A DNA stretch of 64,000 nt from Petaurus breviceps papuanus (Eukaryota > Chordata > Mammalia > Diprotodontia > Petauridae): assembly GCA_028583685.1 (NCBI GenBank), contig JAMXIF010000043.1, positions 3,693,464-3,757,463 on the forward strand. Reading direction: 5' to 3'. The position numbers and the translations under genes were made by a program. Of the stretch, positions 1 to 10,842 are shown piece by piece. The notes below the pieces were generated by a model. The model worked only from the letters and a program-made list of their open reading frames with translations. It ran no database searches and was not told where the DNA came from. Position 1 is the stretch's first letter; every line of letters starts with the position of its first letter.

Positions 1-398
1 CCAGGAGAAGGCTATATAAGCCCTGATGTGTAGCTTTGTTTTGGGACTCACTTTGAGAAGTGTTCTGTGATTTGATCTCAATTCTGGGAAGCCGTTGTTG
101 AGAGTCCCCCGGCTTTGAAAAACCCAGAATGTGGAAACCCAGATGTTGACTGGGTGTGGATGTAATGGTTGGACAGTTTGGAAATCTGTCTACTTGATGT
201 TTCTGTCTTGATAATTATGCCTGTATACTTTGAGGTTCAGGGTGCTGACCTTTTCTCCTGAACAAAGTAAACGATATATGTCTGACTGATTAAAGTAAGC
301 TTGTTAACCCATTTTGAGTTGCTTTCCTTTAACAAAGCAGATCCAAGAACCTGTGGTAGCTGCAAACCCTGAGGACGTTTGGGGTGCTTGCTGCTACA
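1..398 (+). mobile_element. LTR fragment of an endogenous retrovirus-like element (left end outside window)
   Basis: A TATA-like box lies at about 13-19 and a polyadenylation-like ATTAAA near 289. The segment ends in a CA dinucleotide at 397-398, after which sequence typical of a SINE tail begins at once. That order (TATA, poly(A) signal, terminal CA) fits the right part of an LTR. The family is unassigned. The left end lies outside the window, so target duplications cannot be checked. Confidence 0.4.
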
Positions 399-428
399 GT
401 TACTTAACCCCAATTGCTTTAAAAAAAA
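399..428 (+). repeat. 3' tail of a poly(A) marsupial SINE
   Basis: The bases after the LTR match the distinctive end of the tRNA-derived marsupial SINE (the 'cacttaaccccaattgc' segment followed by A8). The rest of the SINE would lie left of the LTR, outside the window. This implies that the LTR went into the SINE, and the SINE into the L1 that resumes immediately to the right. Confidence 0.4.
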
Positions 429-429
429 T

Positions 430-3400
430 TTGATTAGAAACTAAATAATATAATCCTAAAGAATTAGAGGGTCAAGCAACTAAGCATAGAAATAAGCAGT
501 ACCTTCATTCAAGAGAATGACAATAATGACAAAAGGTACCAAAACTTATGGGATGCAGCCAGAGCACTTCTTAGGGAAAATTTTATATTTCTAAATGCTT
601 GCATGAATAAAATAGAGAAAGAGCAGATCAATAAATCATATATACAACTAAAAAAACTAAAAATAGAATAAATTAAACCCCCCAATTAAATATAAAAATT
701 ATGAAATCAAAGGAGAGATGAGTAAAATTGAAAGTAAGAAAACTATTGAACTAATAAATAAAATGAAGTTTGTAATAAAAAAAACAATAAAATAGGTAAG
801 TCCTTGGTTAATCTGATTAAATAAAGGAAAGAAAACCAAATTTCCAATATCAAATATGAAAAAAGGTGAATTCACCTCCAATGAAGAGGAAACTAGAGCA
901 ATAATTAGCTTTGTTGCCCAACTTTATGACAATAAATATGGAAACCTAAGTTAAATATATAGATATTTACAAAAATATAAATTGCCCATATTAACAGAAG
1001 AAGAAATAAATACTTAACTAACCCCATTTCAGATAAAGAAATTGAACAAACCATCAATGAACTCCCTAAGAAAAATTCTCCAGGGGCAGATGGACTTACA
1101 AGTGACTTCTACTGAGCATTTAAAGAATAATTAATTCAAAACTATACAAACTATTTTGGAAAAATAGGCAAAGTAGAAGTCCTGTTAAATTTCTTTTATA
1201 ACATAAATAAATGCTAATACCTAAACTAGGAAGAGCCAAAACAGAGAAAGAAAATTATAGATCAATTTCTCTAATGAATATTGTGACAAAAAAATTAAAT
1301 AAAATATTAGCAAAAAGATTACAGCAATTTGTCATGAGGGCAATATGGTATTACCAGGTGGGAATCATACCAGGATGCAGGACTGGTCTAATATTAGGAA
1401 AACAATCAGCATAATTGACCATATCAATAACAAAACTAACAGAAATCATATTATCTCAATAGGTGCAGAAAAAACTTTTGACAAAATTCAGCACCCATTC
1501 TTATTTTTAAAATGGAGTTTCCTTTAAAATGATAAGCAGTATCTAAAACCATTAAAAATCTTTCTATGTAATGGGGAGAAGCTAGAAACTTTCCCAATAT
1601 GATCAAGTTTGAAACAAGACTGCCTATTATCATTGCTATTATTCAATATTGTACTAGAAATATTAGCTTTAGCACTAAGAGAAGAAAAAGAAATTGAAGG
1701 AATTAGAATAGGCAATAAGGAAACATTAGTGTCACTCTTTTCAGATGATATGATGGTATACTTAGAGTATCCTAGATAATGAATTTAAAAAAGCTACTTG
1801 AAATAATAAAGAACTTTAGCAAAGTTGTAGTATATAAAACAAATCCCATAAATCATCTACATTTCTATATATTGCTAGGAAAGCCCAATAGCAAGAGATG
1901 GAAAGAGAAATCCCATTTACAATAATTGTAGACAATACAAAATATTTGGAAGTCTGTGTGCCAAGACAAACCCCAGAACTATATGAACATAATTACAAAA
2001 TTAAGATCCAAATTACTGGAAAAAATTAAATTGCTCATGGGTAGACCAAGCTAATATTCAGCGCCATGCCAATCAAACTACCAAAAATTATTTTATAGAG
2101 CTAGAAAAATAATAACATTTTTTTCTGGAATAGCAAATGGTCCAGAATATTAAGAGAATTAATGTGAAAAAAATGCAAAGAAAAGTGGCCTAACTGTACC
2201 AGGTCTAAAATTGTCTTATAAAGCGGCAACTATCAAAACTCTTCAATCCTGGCTAAGAAATAGAGCAGTAGATTGATGGAATAGCACAGATAAGCAAGAT
2301 ACACAGTAGTAAATGCCCATGGCAATCTGCTGTTAATACGGCAGGAACCAGGCATCCACCACATCTTATAGCATATACCATGACAAAGTCAAAATGGATA
2401 CAGGCTTTCAACATAAAGGGGGAACCCATAAGCAAATCAAGAGAGTAAACAATAGTTTATCTGTCAGATCTATGAAGAACAAAAGAATTTACAACGAAAT
2501 GAAGTAGAGAAAACTATAAGTACAAAAAGGATAATTTTTTACATTAAATTTAAAGTTTTTGCACAAACAAAGCAATGCAACCAAAATTAGAAGGAATCAG
2601 AAAGCTTTAATAATTTTTGTGGGCAGAATTTCTCATAAAGGCCTCATTTCTCTAATACATAGAGAAAAAAGTCAAATTTATAAGAATAGAAGTCATCCCC
2701 AAATTTATAAGTGTTTAAAGGATATGAATAGGCAGTTTTCAGATGAAGAAAGTAAACCTATTTATAGTCATATGAAAAACTGCCCTACATCACTCCCAAT
2801 TAGAGAAATTAAAACAACTCAAAATTATAACTTCACATCTATCAGATTGGCTAATGTGACAGAAAAGGAAAATAATAGATTTGGAGAAGATGTAGGAAAA
2901 TTGGGACATTAATGCATTTTTGATGGATTTGCAAATTAATCTAACCATTCTGGAGAGCTATTTGTACCTATGTCCAAAGCTCTCTAAAACCCTTTGATCT
3001 AGCAATACTACTACTGGGTCTGTATCCCAAAGAGATCACAAAAAACAGGAAAAGGACCCACACATACAAAAATATTTATACCAACTCTTTTTGTGATAGC
3101 AAAGTTTTGGAAATTGAGGGTATGCTCATTAATTGGGGAATGGTTGAACAAGTTGTGGTATATGAATGTAATGGAATACTATTGTTCTGTAAGAAATGAT
3201 GAACAGGTAGATTTCAGAAAAACCTGGAAAGACTTCCATGAATTGATGTTGAGTGAAGCACACAGAACCAGGAAAACATTGTACTTAATAACAGTAGCAT
3301 TGTGCAGTGGCTAACTTTGATAAACTTAGCTTTTCTCAACAATATAGTGATCTAGGACAATTCCAAAAGACTCATGATGGAAAATGCTATACACATCCAG

Positions 3401-3675
3401 AGAAAGACCTATGGAGTCTAAATACAGATCAAAGCATGCTATTTCCACTTTTGTTTGTTCTCTTTCTGATTGTTTTTTTTCTTTTTCTTCTTTCACAACT
3501 AGACTAATGTGGAAATATGTTTAACATGATTCTGCATATATAACCTGTATCAGATTGATTGCTTTCTTGGGGAAAGGAGAAGAGAAAGGAGGAAAGAGAA
3601 AAAATAAAATAATATTAAAAAATATTAAGTGCAAATAAATAATCCATACTATAAAAAAGAAAAAAAAAGAAAGGA
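430..3675 (+). mobile_element. L1 LINE: broken ORF2 (linker, RT, C-terminus) and 3' UTR
   Basis: L1 ORF2 encodes an endonuclease/reverse transcriptase; this copy lacks the endonuclease part. Visible pieces in order: the post-endonuclease linker from 430; an SPGADG-type motif near 1080; the RT finger segment with [12 protein letters not shown] at 1211-1330; the palm segment with QVGIIPG and DHINN at 1345-1440, already in another frame; an SDDMMVYLE catalytic box at about 1741-1767, where related copies have FADD; and the C-terminal segment with NKLWYMNVMEYYC at 3135-3185. A marsupial-type 3' UTR follows from about 3320, with an A-rich tail at 3650-3675. Many stops and frame changes show it is dead. 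Being 5' truncated, or cut by the SINE/LTR to its left, it cannot be dated precisely. Confidence 0.85.
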
Positions 3676-4054
3676 TATGATGATAAATACAGAGAAGCTT
3701 GGAAAGATCTGTAAAACTGATAGAGATTATGGTAAGTAGAACTAAGAAAATTACATACACAGAATCTACAACAATGGAAAGTAAATGCAACAAAATTATA
3801 AAGATGAAATGTGACTAAAATGAAACTTTATGAGAAGATATCCCCAACTAATGCTTCATGGAGGAAAAAGGTCTACAGTTGTTACACATTGCTCACATTT
3901 TAAGATTCTCAGTATTTTGATCAATTTTATATATTATATTTCCCACTTTAAAAATACTATTTGTCTTCTGGGTTCCTTCTCCGAGGAAAAAGGCAAGGGA
4001 TATATTGGATATTGTAAGGACATAAGGAAGAAAATATATTTTTTAATTATTTTA
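3676..4054 (+). mobile_element. L1 3' UTR fragment of a second subfamily
   Basis: Directly after the A-rich tail of the previous L1, a stretch resembles another marsupial L1 3' UTR. It opens with the 'tacagagaagcttggaaaga' segment and later carries 'ctcagtattttgatcaattt' and a 'gaagggatatattggatattg'-like piece before an AT-rich end. It has no coding part. It could be the truncated target into which the first L1 inserted, or an independent 3' fragment. Confidence 0.4.
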
Positions 4055-4059
4055 ACAAA

Positions 4060-4250
4060 CCCCACACAGATGACACTCTCTCCCTTGCTTCATCTTGATT
4101 TCTTGTTGATCCAGGTCAAATCTACATGATCCTTTTCTCTCGACAGTTTTTTAAATTTTAAGTCCAAAATCAATAATAACCAAAACTTCATTGCCCTTGC
4201 CCAATCTATACATGCCCCATCTATCAATGATCATGTTCTGTCAAGCTTTT
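4060..4250 (+). mobile_element. L2-type LINE ORF remnant, left part (split by HAL1)
   Basis: The sequence resembles the ORF region of L2-clade LINEs as found in marsupials, and it continues at 7124 after the HAL1 insertion. The duplicated 16 bases at 4235-4250 belong to this element. It is heavily decayed. The L2 assignment is from memory; another CR1-clade LINE is possible. Confidence 0.4.
4235..4250. repeat. Left target-site duplication of the HAL1 insertion
   Basis: The 16 bases here reappear at 7124-7139, immediately beyond the 5' end of the reverse-strand HAL1. The left copy runs into the T-run that is the HAL1 poly(A) tail in reverse, as expected of L1-machinery insertion. Confidence 0.8.
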
Positions 4251-4499
4251 TTTTTCTTTTCTTAATGCTTTATTAACTTCTGATTTACATTATTCTTTTC
4301 CTCCAGATACTGAGTTACAAATTTTCTCCCCGTTTTTCCCCTACCCACTGCCCCAAAATAGCAGTCCCACAGGATATCTGCTGTCTCCCATATTTTCTCC
4401 CATACCCCTTTTGACTTTTCCAGTGGACCTCTATGCCTCACTGCCTGTATATCTTATTTCCCAATTACATGTAAGATGGTATTAATAATAGTATACACA

Positions 4500-4515
4500 T
4501 ACAAACACACACACA

Positions 4516-4589
<74 letters not shown>

Positions 4590-4600
4590 TATATATTTGA
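4500..4600. repeat. Compound (AC)n-(AT)n-(AC)n microsatellite
   Basis: Near-perfect AC dinucleotides (about 4504-4552) pass into AT (4553-4575), then AC and AT again. It lies inside the HAL1 3' region. Frames through it on both strands are open only because the repeat is monotonous. Confidence 0.95.
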
Positions 4601-5159
4601 ATATTTGATTTTGAAACTTTCAATTCCAGATTCATTCCCTTCCTTCCTTGTCATCCACCCTTACTGGGAAGATAAGGAGTTCAGTATAGGTTTTACATGT
4701 GTGGCTAATGGAAAACAATAACAAAAACAATAACAAAAAAGTAGATATATTGTAAAAGACTGACTATATTTCCCTCCCTCCTATTCCACCTCCCACTTGT
4801 TCTATTCTCTACTTTGATCCCATCCATTTTCAAAAGTGGGTGCTTCCAACTTCCCTCCCACCCATCCTGCCCTCCCTTCAATCATCCCCCATCTCATCCC
4901 CTTCCCACCCTACTCTCTTGGAGGGTGAGATACCCTATTTAGTGTGTATTTAATTCCCTCCTCAAGCCAGATTCAATGGGAATAAAGTTGACCTATTCCC
5001 TTTTGCCTTCCTATTCTTCCCCTCCATTGTAACCATTTTCCCTTGCCTCTTCTATATGCCTCAGTTGACCCCAATCTGTCTCTCCCCATCTCCTCTCATT
5101 ATATTCCTCTTACCTCTTAATTTTACCTTTTAAGTATCACCCATTCCTGTTAAATTGGC

Positions 5160-5245
5160 CCTGTGCCCTCTATCTATGTATACCTGTAAACATATATACA
5201 CACATTCACATATGTATTCATATGCCCATATGCCCTCATATATAG
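5160..5245. repeat. ATAC/TATG-type degenerate microsatellite within HAL1
   Basis: The stretch mixes ATATAC, CACATATG and CATATG units. The equivalent position of the other HAL1 copy (17350-17480) carries a longer version. The repeat therefore probably belonged to the family's 3' region before these insertions rather than arising locally. Confidence 0.7.
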
Positions 5246-5401
5246 ACATAATCCCTTCAATTACTGAGAAAAGTTTTATAAGTTACAATTATTGTTTTTC
5301 CATGTAGGAATGTTAATAGTTCAACTTTGATAACTTCCTTATGATTTCTTTTCCCTGTTTACCTTCTCATACTTCTTGTATCTGAATGTCAAATTTTCTA
5401 T

Positions 5402-6411
5402 TCAACTCTGGTTTTTTTCAGCAAGAATGCTTGAAAGTCCTCTATTCCACTGAATGACCATATTTTCCCCTGAAACATGATACTCAGTTTTGCTGGGTAG
5501 GTGACTCTTGGTTTTAATCCCAGCTCCTTTGCCCTCTGGAATATCATATTCCAAGCCCTTTGATCCCTCAGTGTAGAAGCTGCCAAATCCTGGGTTATCC
5601 TGATTGTGTTTCCACAATATTCAAATTGTTTCTCCTGGCTGCTTGTAACATTCTCTCCTTAATCTGGGAATTCTGGAACCTGGCTATAATATTCCTAGGA
5701 GTTTTTTTTGTGGATCTTTTTCAGGAGGTGATCAGTGGTTTCTTTCAACCTCTATTTTGCCCTCTGGTTCTAAAACATCAGGGCAGTTTTCTATGAGAAC
5801 TTCCTGGAGGATGATTTCTAGGTTCTTACTTTGATCATGGCTTTCAGGTAGTCCAATAATTTTTAAATTATCTCTCCTGGATCTATTTTTTAGGTCAGTG
5901 TTTTTTCCCATGAGATATTTCACATTGCCTTCTATTCTTTCATTTGTTTGGATCTGTTTAACAGCATCTTGATTGCTCGTAAAGTCATTAGCTTCCATTT
6001 GCTCCAATTTAATTCTGAAGCAATGATTCTCCTCATTGAGCTTTTGAGATTCTTTTTGTATCTGGCAAATTCAACTTTTTAAGGCATTCTTCTCCTCATT
6101 GCCTTTTTGAGCCTCCTTTGCCATTTGAGTCAATCTGTTTTTTAAGGTATTATTTTCCTCAGTCAGGCTGTTGACTCTCATAATTTTCTTGCATTTTTCT
6201 CATTTCTCTTCCCAATTTTTCCTCCACTTCTCTTATCTGCTTCTTAAGGTCCTCTATGGACTGTAACCAGTTTGTATTTTCCTTTGAAACTTTTGGTGCA
6301 GGAGTTCTGACTTCACTGTTTTCCTCTTGTTCTCCTTTGCTCCATTTTGTCCCCAATATAGGAGTGTATTGTTGGAATCTTCTGTCTGCTTTGTTTCCTT
6401 TGCCTGATCAT
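5402..6411 (-). pseudogene. HAL1 ORF1 (L1 ORF1p-like RNA-binding protein), broken
   Basis: L1 ORF1p is a trimeric RNA-binding chaperone. A start codon lies at about 6411 (minus strand) with MIRQRKQ, comparable to MSKQRKQ in the other copy. The parts in order are: a charged coiled-coil segment at 6159-6356 (EDLKKQIREVEEKLGREMRK); an RRM-like core at 5732-6007 with the family signature IIGLPESHD; and the C-terminal domain at 5398-5617 (AASTLRDQRAWNMIFQRAKE, then YPAKLSIMFQG). The span of about 336 codons matches L1 ORF1p. The parts lie in different frames with stops between them, so it is no longer translatable. Confidence 0.8.
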
Positions 6412-7123
6412 TTTGCCACTCAATTACTTGACTTTTGGGCTTTTTGCCACAGTAGGACTCTGCTACCAGATGGGAGCTTTCGTCCCAAATGCTGGGGTTT
6501 TCTCAGCTGCCGGAGGTATTAGATGGGTGCCCTCTCTGAGGTCTCCACGTGCTCTGGCAAGCTGGACACACACCCCAGGTCCTCCACCCTAGGCTGCAAT
6601 CCAGATCCAAGAGGTTAAAGCAACAGCAATTACCCTTCAAACTGGTGCTTGGTCCCCCTACACTCTTCAGGCCAGGAGCTGAAGCTGCCACATGGCACAG
6701 GCTGGCTGTGTTGGTGTCTCAGCGCCTTCTCGCCCCGGGGGTAAAAGCCATGCACTTCCACTTACTGGTCCCAAAGTTCAGACTGCACTGACCTCTCACT
6801 TTGTCCTTCACATCTATGTGTTGATAAATCTGGAAATGGCCACAGTTGCTGCTGATTTGGAGTCCCTCTGGCCAGTGTCTGGTCAGGCCCACTCTGGGGC
6901 TAAAGCCTTAGCGTGGGGCTGGGCTCGGCTCCCAGAGCCCTGCGCTGGATTCCTGCTGGCCTGCAGGGTTGTCCTCAGCGGGAGGTAGGCTTCTCTGTGT
7001 CATTTTGTGGGTTCTGCAGCTCCAAAGTTTGTTTATAGTCCCCCTTTTACATGGACTGGGGAAGGTGGAAGCCAGAGCTGTGGGAGAGTCGTGCTTCTAC
7101 TCTGCCATCTTGGCCCCGCCCCC

Positions 7124-7530
7124 GTTCTGTCAAGCTTTTACTTTAGGTTACTCACACAATCCTGCCTTTACTCTTGTGGAGGTGTTTTTGAGTATGGCTG
7201 GAGGAAATCATCAAAATATTGACTGGGTTTATTGCAAATTTATATTACATAATCTCGATTGAGCCTACCTTGAAGCAACACATTTCTTTAACCCTTCTCC
7301 AACTGATTCCTTATCCTAATAACCACAATGCCTTTCCCAAACTTTTTTATTTCTACTGAAACCTCTAGTGGTTCCTCCTCCTCCCTTTTCTTAGCTGAAA
7401 ACTTTATTGTTGAGGCTATTCTCTGAGATCTCCCTTTTCTATTTGATATTCTATATCCCAAGGTTTCATGATGCTTTTCTTTCCTAGTTCTTTCCCTAGC
7501 TCAGTAACTCTTCTTCTCAGTTTCCTTTGT
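7124..7530 (+). mobile_element. L2-type LINE ORF remnant, right part (split by HAL1)
   Basis: This continues the LINE sequence interrupted at 4250. It begins with the second copy of the 16-bp duplication (7124-7139) and carries the decayed segment that in this LINE clade encodes the region before the reverse transcriptase ('acctctagtggttcctcc' followed by 'ttttcttagctgaaaact'). Stops are frequent. The assignment is to the L2/CR1 clade, not more precise. Confidence 0.4.
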
Positions 7531-7689
7531 GTGATCTTCATCCAGGATATTTTTCCCCTTTTTATCCTGAAATAAATACTTCCTAAAATGCTTCTTTATG
7601 TACTGAAAGATCCATAAGAATAGGATACACACACACATAATTGTGTATTCCTGTACATGAACATTGAAGAAAAAAAGCATAAAAATGTT

Positions 7690-7960
7690 CTCATGAGAGA
7701 AATGTGTAAATATGAGATTGCAAGGCAAGGTGGCCTGGTCATATGGTGATGGCAAAGAATAACAACAGATGGACAGACAGAGTTCTCCACTGGTATTCTC
7801 ATAATGAGAGAAGAAAGTGAAGAAAGCTTCCATTGTGATCCATTAGGATGCCCTGTGGAGAACTTATAGGAGGCCATGAACAGGGGGATGGGAAGGTATG
7901 GATAACTTGTGATCTGGCTCAATGGAGGAAATATGTGAATAGATGAAATGTTAGATTCTT
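7690..7960 (+). mobile_element. RTE-type LINE fragment (C-terminus of ORF)
   Basis: One forward frame from about 7720 reads KARWPGHMVMAKNNNRWTDR and then VLHWY. This is the conserved C-terminal motif of RTE-clade LINE proteins (RWAGHVARMPDDRWTKRV...WYPRD). RTE LINEs are thought to have mobilised Mar1-type SINEs. About 270 bp remain. The next open piece is in a shifted frame, so this is a fossil. Confidence 0.55.
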
Positions 7961-7979
7961 TTGAATACTTTAGTATGAT

Positions 7980-8100
7980 CCATCAGTCAATTAACATTTA
8001 TTAGTTGCCTCCTACGTGCCTAAAGCACCAAAAAAGAGGCCAAAGACAGTTCCTGCCCTAAAGAAGTTTACAATCTAATGGGAGAGACATAATGTATGCA
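7980..8100 (-). mobile_element. L2 3' end, reverse strand
   Basis: The sequence is the reverse complement of the L2 3' terminus: 'caattaacatttattag', a stretch matching 'gcgcctactatgtgcc', then 'gacagttcctgccctaaaga' and 'caatctaatggga'. Confidence 0.55.
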
Positions 8101-8974
8101 AATATATACAAACAAGATCTGGATAGAATAAATAGGACATTATTAACAGAGGTAAGGCATTACAATTAAGACAGGTTGCATATAATAGAAACAGAAGGGA
8201 GCCATCATTTCACATAATGCCATCTGTCTCAAGTATTGTTTCTATCTTTACTTCTTTTTCTTTTGCTCTGAAAATATTTTCAAAGGAGCTTTCTATTGTA
8301 AATATTTTCCATAGAAAATATTTCAAGCCTCTGTTCATAGAGTGCTTTTATTTTCTTAAGATTATTTTTATATATTCATTCAAATTAGATATTTTCCCTT
8401 GATTATGATTACCTACATCGATTCTTTCTTCAAGTTATTTAAAAATCTTTATTTAATAGAGAGTTCCTTGTGTAGCTACACTGATTTCTTTAAGTGTGCT
8501 CCTTCTTTATTAAGTTAATTTAAATTTTTATTGAGAATTTTACTTTTGTAAACCTCCAATTCCACTTGAACCACATTCACTTTTTAGAGGATATGATAAT
8601 AAAACTGGGCCAATCATTTTTCTGAATTTTTTGAAATGTTCCTTCCTAGATTCTAAAGAATGTGCTTTAGCATGCCTCGTGTCCCCTTCCTTTGCTATTT
8701 TGAAAAAATGCATCAGACATGGTTCTTTTTTTCTAAGATTTTTAAAATTGTTTTACTAATTGCTTATTATTTCTGATCAGAAGTAATTCCTAAGTAACTG
8801 TTACTCTCTTTGTTTGCTTTCTCTTTGGAGATAGGGAATGTTTAGCAATTCTTATCAATACATTATCAGATGCTCAGTTTGTATGGAAGGATAATTCCTG
8901 GAGATTTCCAGTTAGTTGAAATTTCTTACACCTGTTCTCATAAGAAAGGATTTAGAACTTCACAATTTGTTTTC
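8101..8974. other. Unassigned AT-rich sequence
   Basis: Low-GC DNA without a recognised repeat, RNA gene or convincing open frame. The longest frames (about 60 codons) are hydrophobic and look like chance. Confidence 0.5.
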
Positions 8975-9210
8975 TTTTCATCTAGGTGGCACAGTGGATA
9001 AAGTATGTTCTTGAGTCCAAATCAGGCCTCATACACTTAATAGCTGTGTGACCTTGGGCAAGTCACTTACCTCTGTTCACCTCAGTTTCCCCATCTGTAA
9101 AATGATTTGAAGGAAGAAATAGCAAACTGCTCTAGTATCTTTGATAATAAAACTCTAAATGGGATCATAAAGGGTTGGACACAACTAAAAGGACTGAATA
9201 ACACTTCTTT
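8975..9210 (+). mobile_element. Mar1 CORE-SINE
   Basis: A decayed tRNA-like head ('ctaggtggcacagtggat') is followed by the core ('agctgtgtgaccttgggcaa', 'ctcagtttccccatctgta'). The RTE-like tail follows ('ctagtatctttga', 'ggttggacacaactaaaagg'). The full-length plan is recognisable. Confidence 0.75.
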
Positions 9211-9294
9211 TTCATTTTTTTAATCCTTATATAAATTTCCTTACATAAATATTTTCTAACATGCTTCTCTCCTTAAGAAAAGTGCTTGTGATGA

Positions 9295-9375
9295 ATCTAT
9301 CTTTAAAACCTCATTGCCTAGCAAAGGGTCTTATATAGAGAGTATGCTTAATGAACATTTGTTGAATTGAGTGAA
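9295..9375 (+). mobile_element. L2/MIR 3' terminus
   Basis: A short match to the LINE2 end: 'cctagcaaagggtcttatat', then 'atgcttaatgaacatttgtt'. Confidence 0.4.
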
Positions 9376-10010
9376 ATTTAATTGAATTCCATTCTTATGT
9401 CTGTAGATCTATAGGCAATTTAATTACTTATTGACATTTAGTGCTATTCTACCAGTTCTTCAATTAGACATGTTTTATTGAACAAGGTGTACCTTTCTGG
9501 GATTATATTCTGGATAGAAATTCCACCCTCTCATTCCTCAGTGAGAACTATAATGTTCTCATTATTTATAATATTTCTACATATTTCACATTTACAATAT
9601 AATATAAGTATACTCATTTAAACTTTCAACTTTTTTTAACTATGTCCTCTTAAGTTATTATGTAGACATATGAAAAACATAAGGATTATCTCCAACACTT
9701 TCTCTGGTTATTTTCTTTCATGAAATAATAGACATTTAATTCACCATTATTCTGTTACACAATTTTTTTCTCCATAGCTATAGTTTTACATTTTTGTATA
9801 AAAATTTTTATATTTTTGTGTAATGGTTTTTTCTTTCTGTTTAATTTTCATTTCAAAACTCTCTTGTTTTTCCAATAATTTCTTCTTCTGTTTCTTTGAA
9901 ACATTTAGATAAATCATTAATAGTCATAATAATAAACAATCAAGTTCTTACCAAAGTATGCTTGTGAAAAAAAATGTATGTGTGCATAGGTAATCTATAG
10001 AATTTCTTAC
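9376..10010. other. Unassigned AT-rich sequence
   Basis: No repeat, gene or RNA recognised. Many T-rich runs. Confidence 0.5.
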
Positions 10011-10029
10011 ATAATGACTTTACTAACAA

Positions 10030-10192
10030 ATTGTTGCATATATATACACATATACATGTTTATACCTACATATATAGTATATACACACATCTATAGATAT
10101 ACATATATAGATGTGTGTAAGTGTGTGTGTGTATTATATGCATATACGCAGATACATATACACATATATTTGTATATATATCTATCTTTGTA
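10030..10192. repeat. Degenerate ATAC/ATAG/GT microsatellite
   Basis: Mixed TATACA, CATATA, ATAGAT and GTGTGT units. The open frame across it (from 10014) is a product of the repeat. Confidence 0.85.
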
Positions 10193-10602
10193 TGTTGGCA
10201 TAAAAGGATCAAGACAGAAGATCCCTGAGATTAAAATTGGAAGTGGATTTTATTACCGTGGGACTGCCAGGGTCACATACCCAAATCACACAGTAAATTG
10301 GCATGAACAATATGCTGGTTTTTAAAGAGATTACAAAAGTCAGGTTACATAAGCTGAAACTACAATGGTGATTGGTCAGTGTATATTTGATTTTTCCCTT
10401 GCTTTTCCTATGCTGAGGTATAGGGAACTCAGAATGGGTGGCGATGTGGTGGGGGTTGGGGGCAGGGAAGACTGGAGCAGGAATTTTACCCTGGACTGAA
10501 ACCCTCACCCAGATCAATTAGGAGAGGGAAGGGTAAAAGTTATGCTAAAATGCCTGCTTATAGTTCAATGGAAGGGAAGGGAAGGTGGGGTTGTGCTCAA
10601 CA
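10193..10602 (-). mobile_element. Solo LTR, reverse strand, same family as 44858-45326
   Basis: On the minus strand this begins TGTTGAGC at 10602 and ends in CCAACA at 10193. It has an AATAAA-type signal near 10250 and the same final segment (CTCAGGGATCTTCTGTCTTG) as the forward copy at 44858-45326. The two copies align over most of their length and differ mainly by a C-rich stretch present only in the forward copy. The ERV family is unassigned. No clear target duplication is visible. It looks moderately old. Confidence 0.6.
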
Positions 10603-10604
10603 GT

Positions 10605-10830
10605 ATAACTAGGTGGTGAAATAAACAGAGATCTGGACTTGGAGTCAGGAAAACCTGAGTTCAACTGACTTCACACACTTTCCAGCTATGTGACCTACTT
10701 ACTTAACCCTGTTTGCCTCAGTTTTCTCATCAATGAAATGAGCTAGAAAAGGAAGTGTCAAACTACTCCAATATCTGTGCCAAGAAAACCCCCAAAAGGT
10801 CACAACTTAAAAATAACCAAGCAACATCTA
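10605..10830 (+). mobile_element. Mar1 CORE-SINE
   Basis: Head 'ctaggtggtgaaataaacag', core 'agctatgtgacctactta', 'tgcctcagttttctcatc', and RTE-like tail 'gccaagaaaaccc'. The end merges with a short ATCT repeat at about 10828-10842. Confidence 0.7.
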
Positions 10831-10842
10831 TCTATCTATATC

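Larger units (their letters stand above)
4251..7123 (-). mobile_element. HAL1 (half-L1) retrotransposon, whole length, reverse strand
   Basis: Read on the minus strand, the element starts at 7123 with the L1-style opening 'gggggcggggccaagatggc'. It continues through a GC-rich 5' UTR to about 6412 and an ORF1-like region at 5402-6411. It then goes straight into a long purine-rich 3' region with an ATAC-type microsatellite near 5165-5240, and ends in a poly(A) tail (T-run at 4251). No ORF2 is present, which defines HAL1. Its 2.87 kb matches the second copy at 15461-18320 (2.86 kb). HAL1s depend on L1 ORF2 protein for movement. The element has 16-bp target duplications and sits inside an L2-type LINE. 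Confidence 0.8.

Noticed and set aside
1211-1527. Open frames with reverse-transcriptase motifs as a host gene
   Set aside because: They are adjoining pieces of a decayed L1 ORF2 in different frames, within a recognisable L1 with 3' UTR and A-tail.
4454-4721. Frames through the AC/AT repeat on both strands
   Set aside because: Open only because the dinucleotide repeat lacks stops; composition is Thr-His and Tyr-Ile repeats.
6503-7262. Several overlapping plus-strand frames of 70-98 codons, GC-rich
   Set aside because: They lie antisense to the HAL1 5' UTR; GC-rich composition gives chance open frames in all phases.
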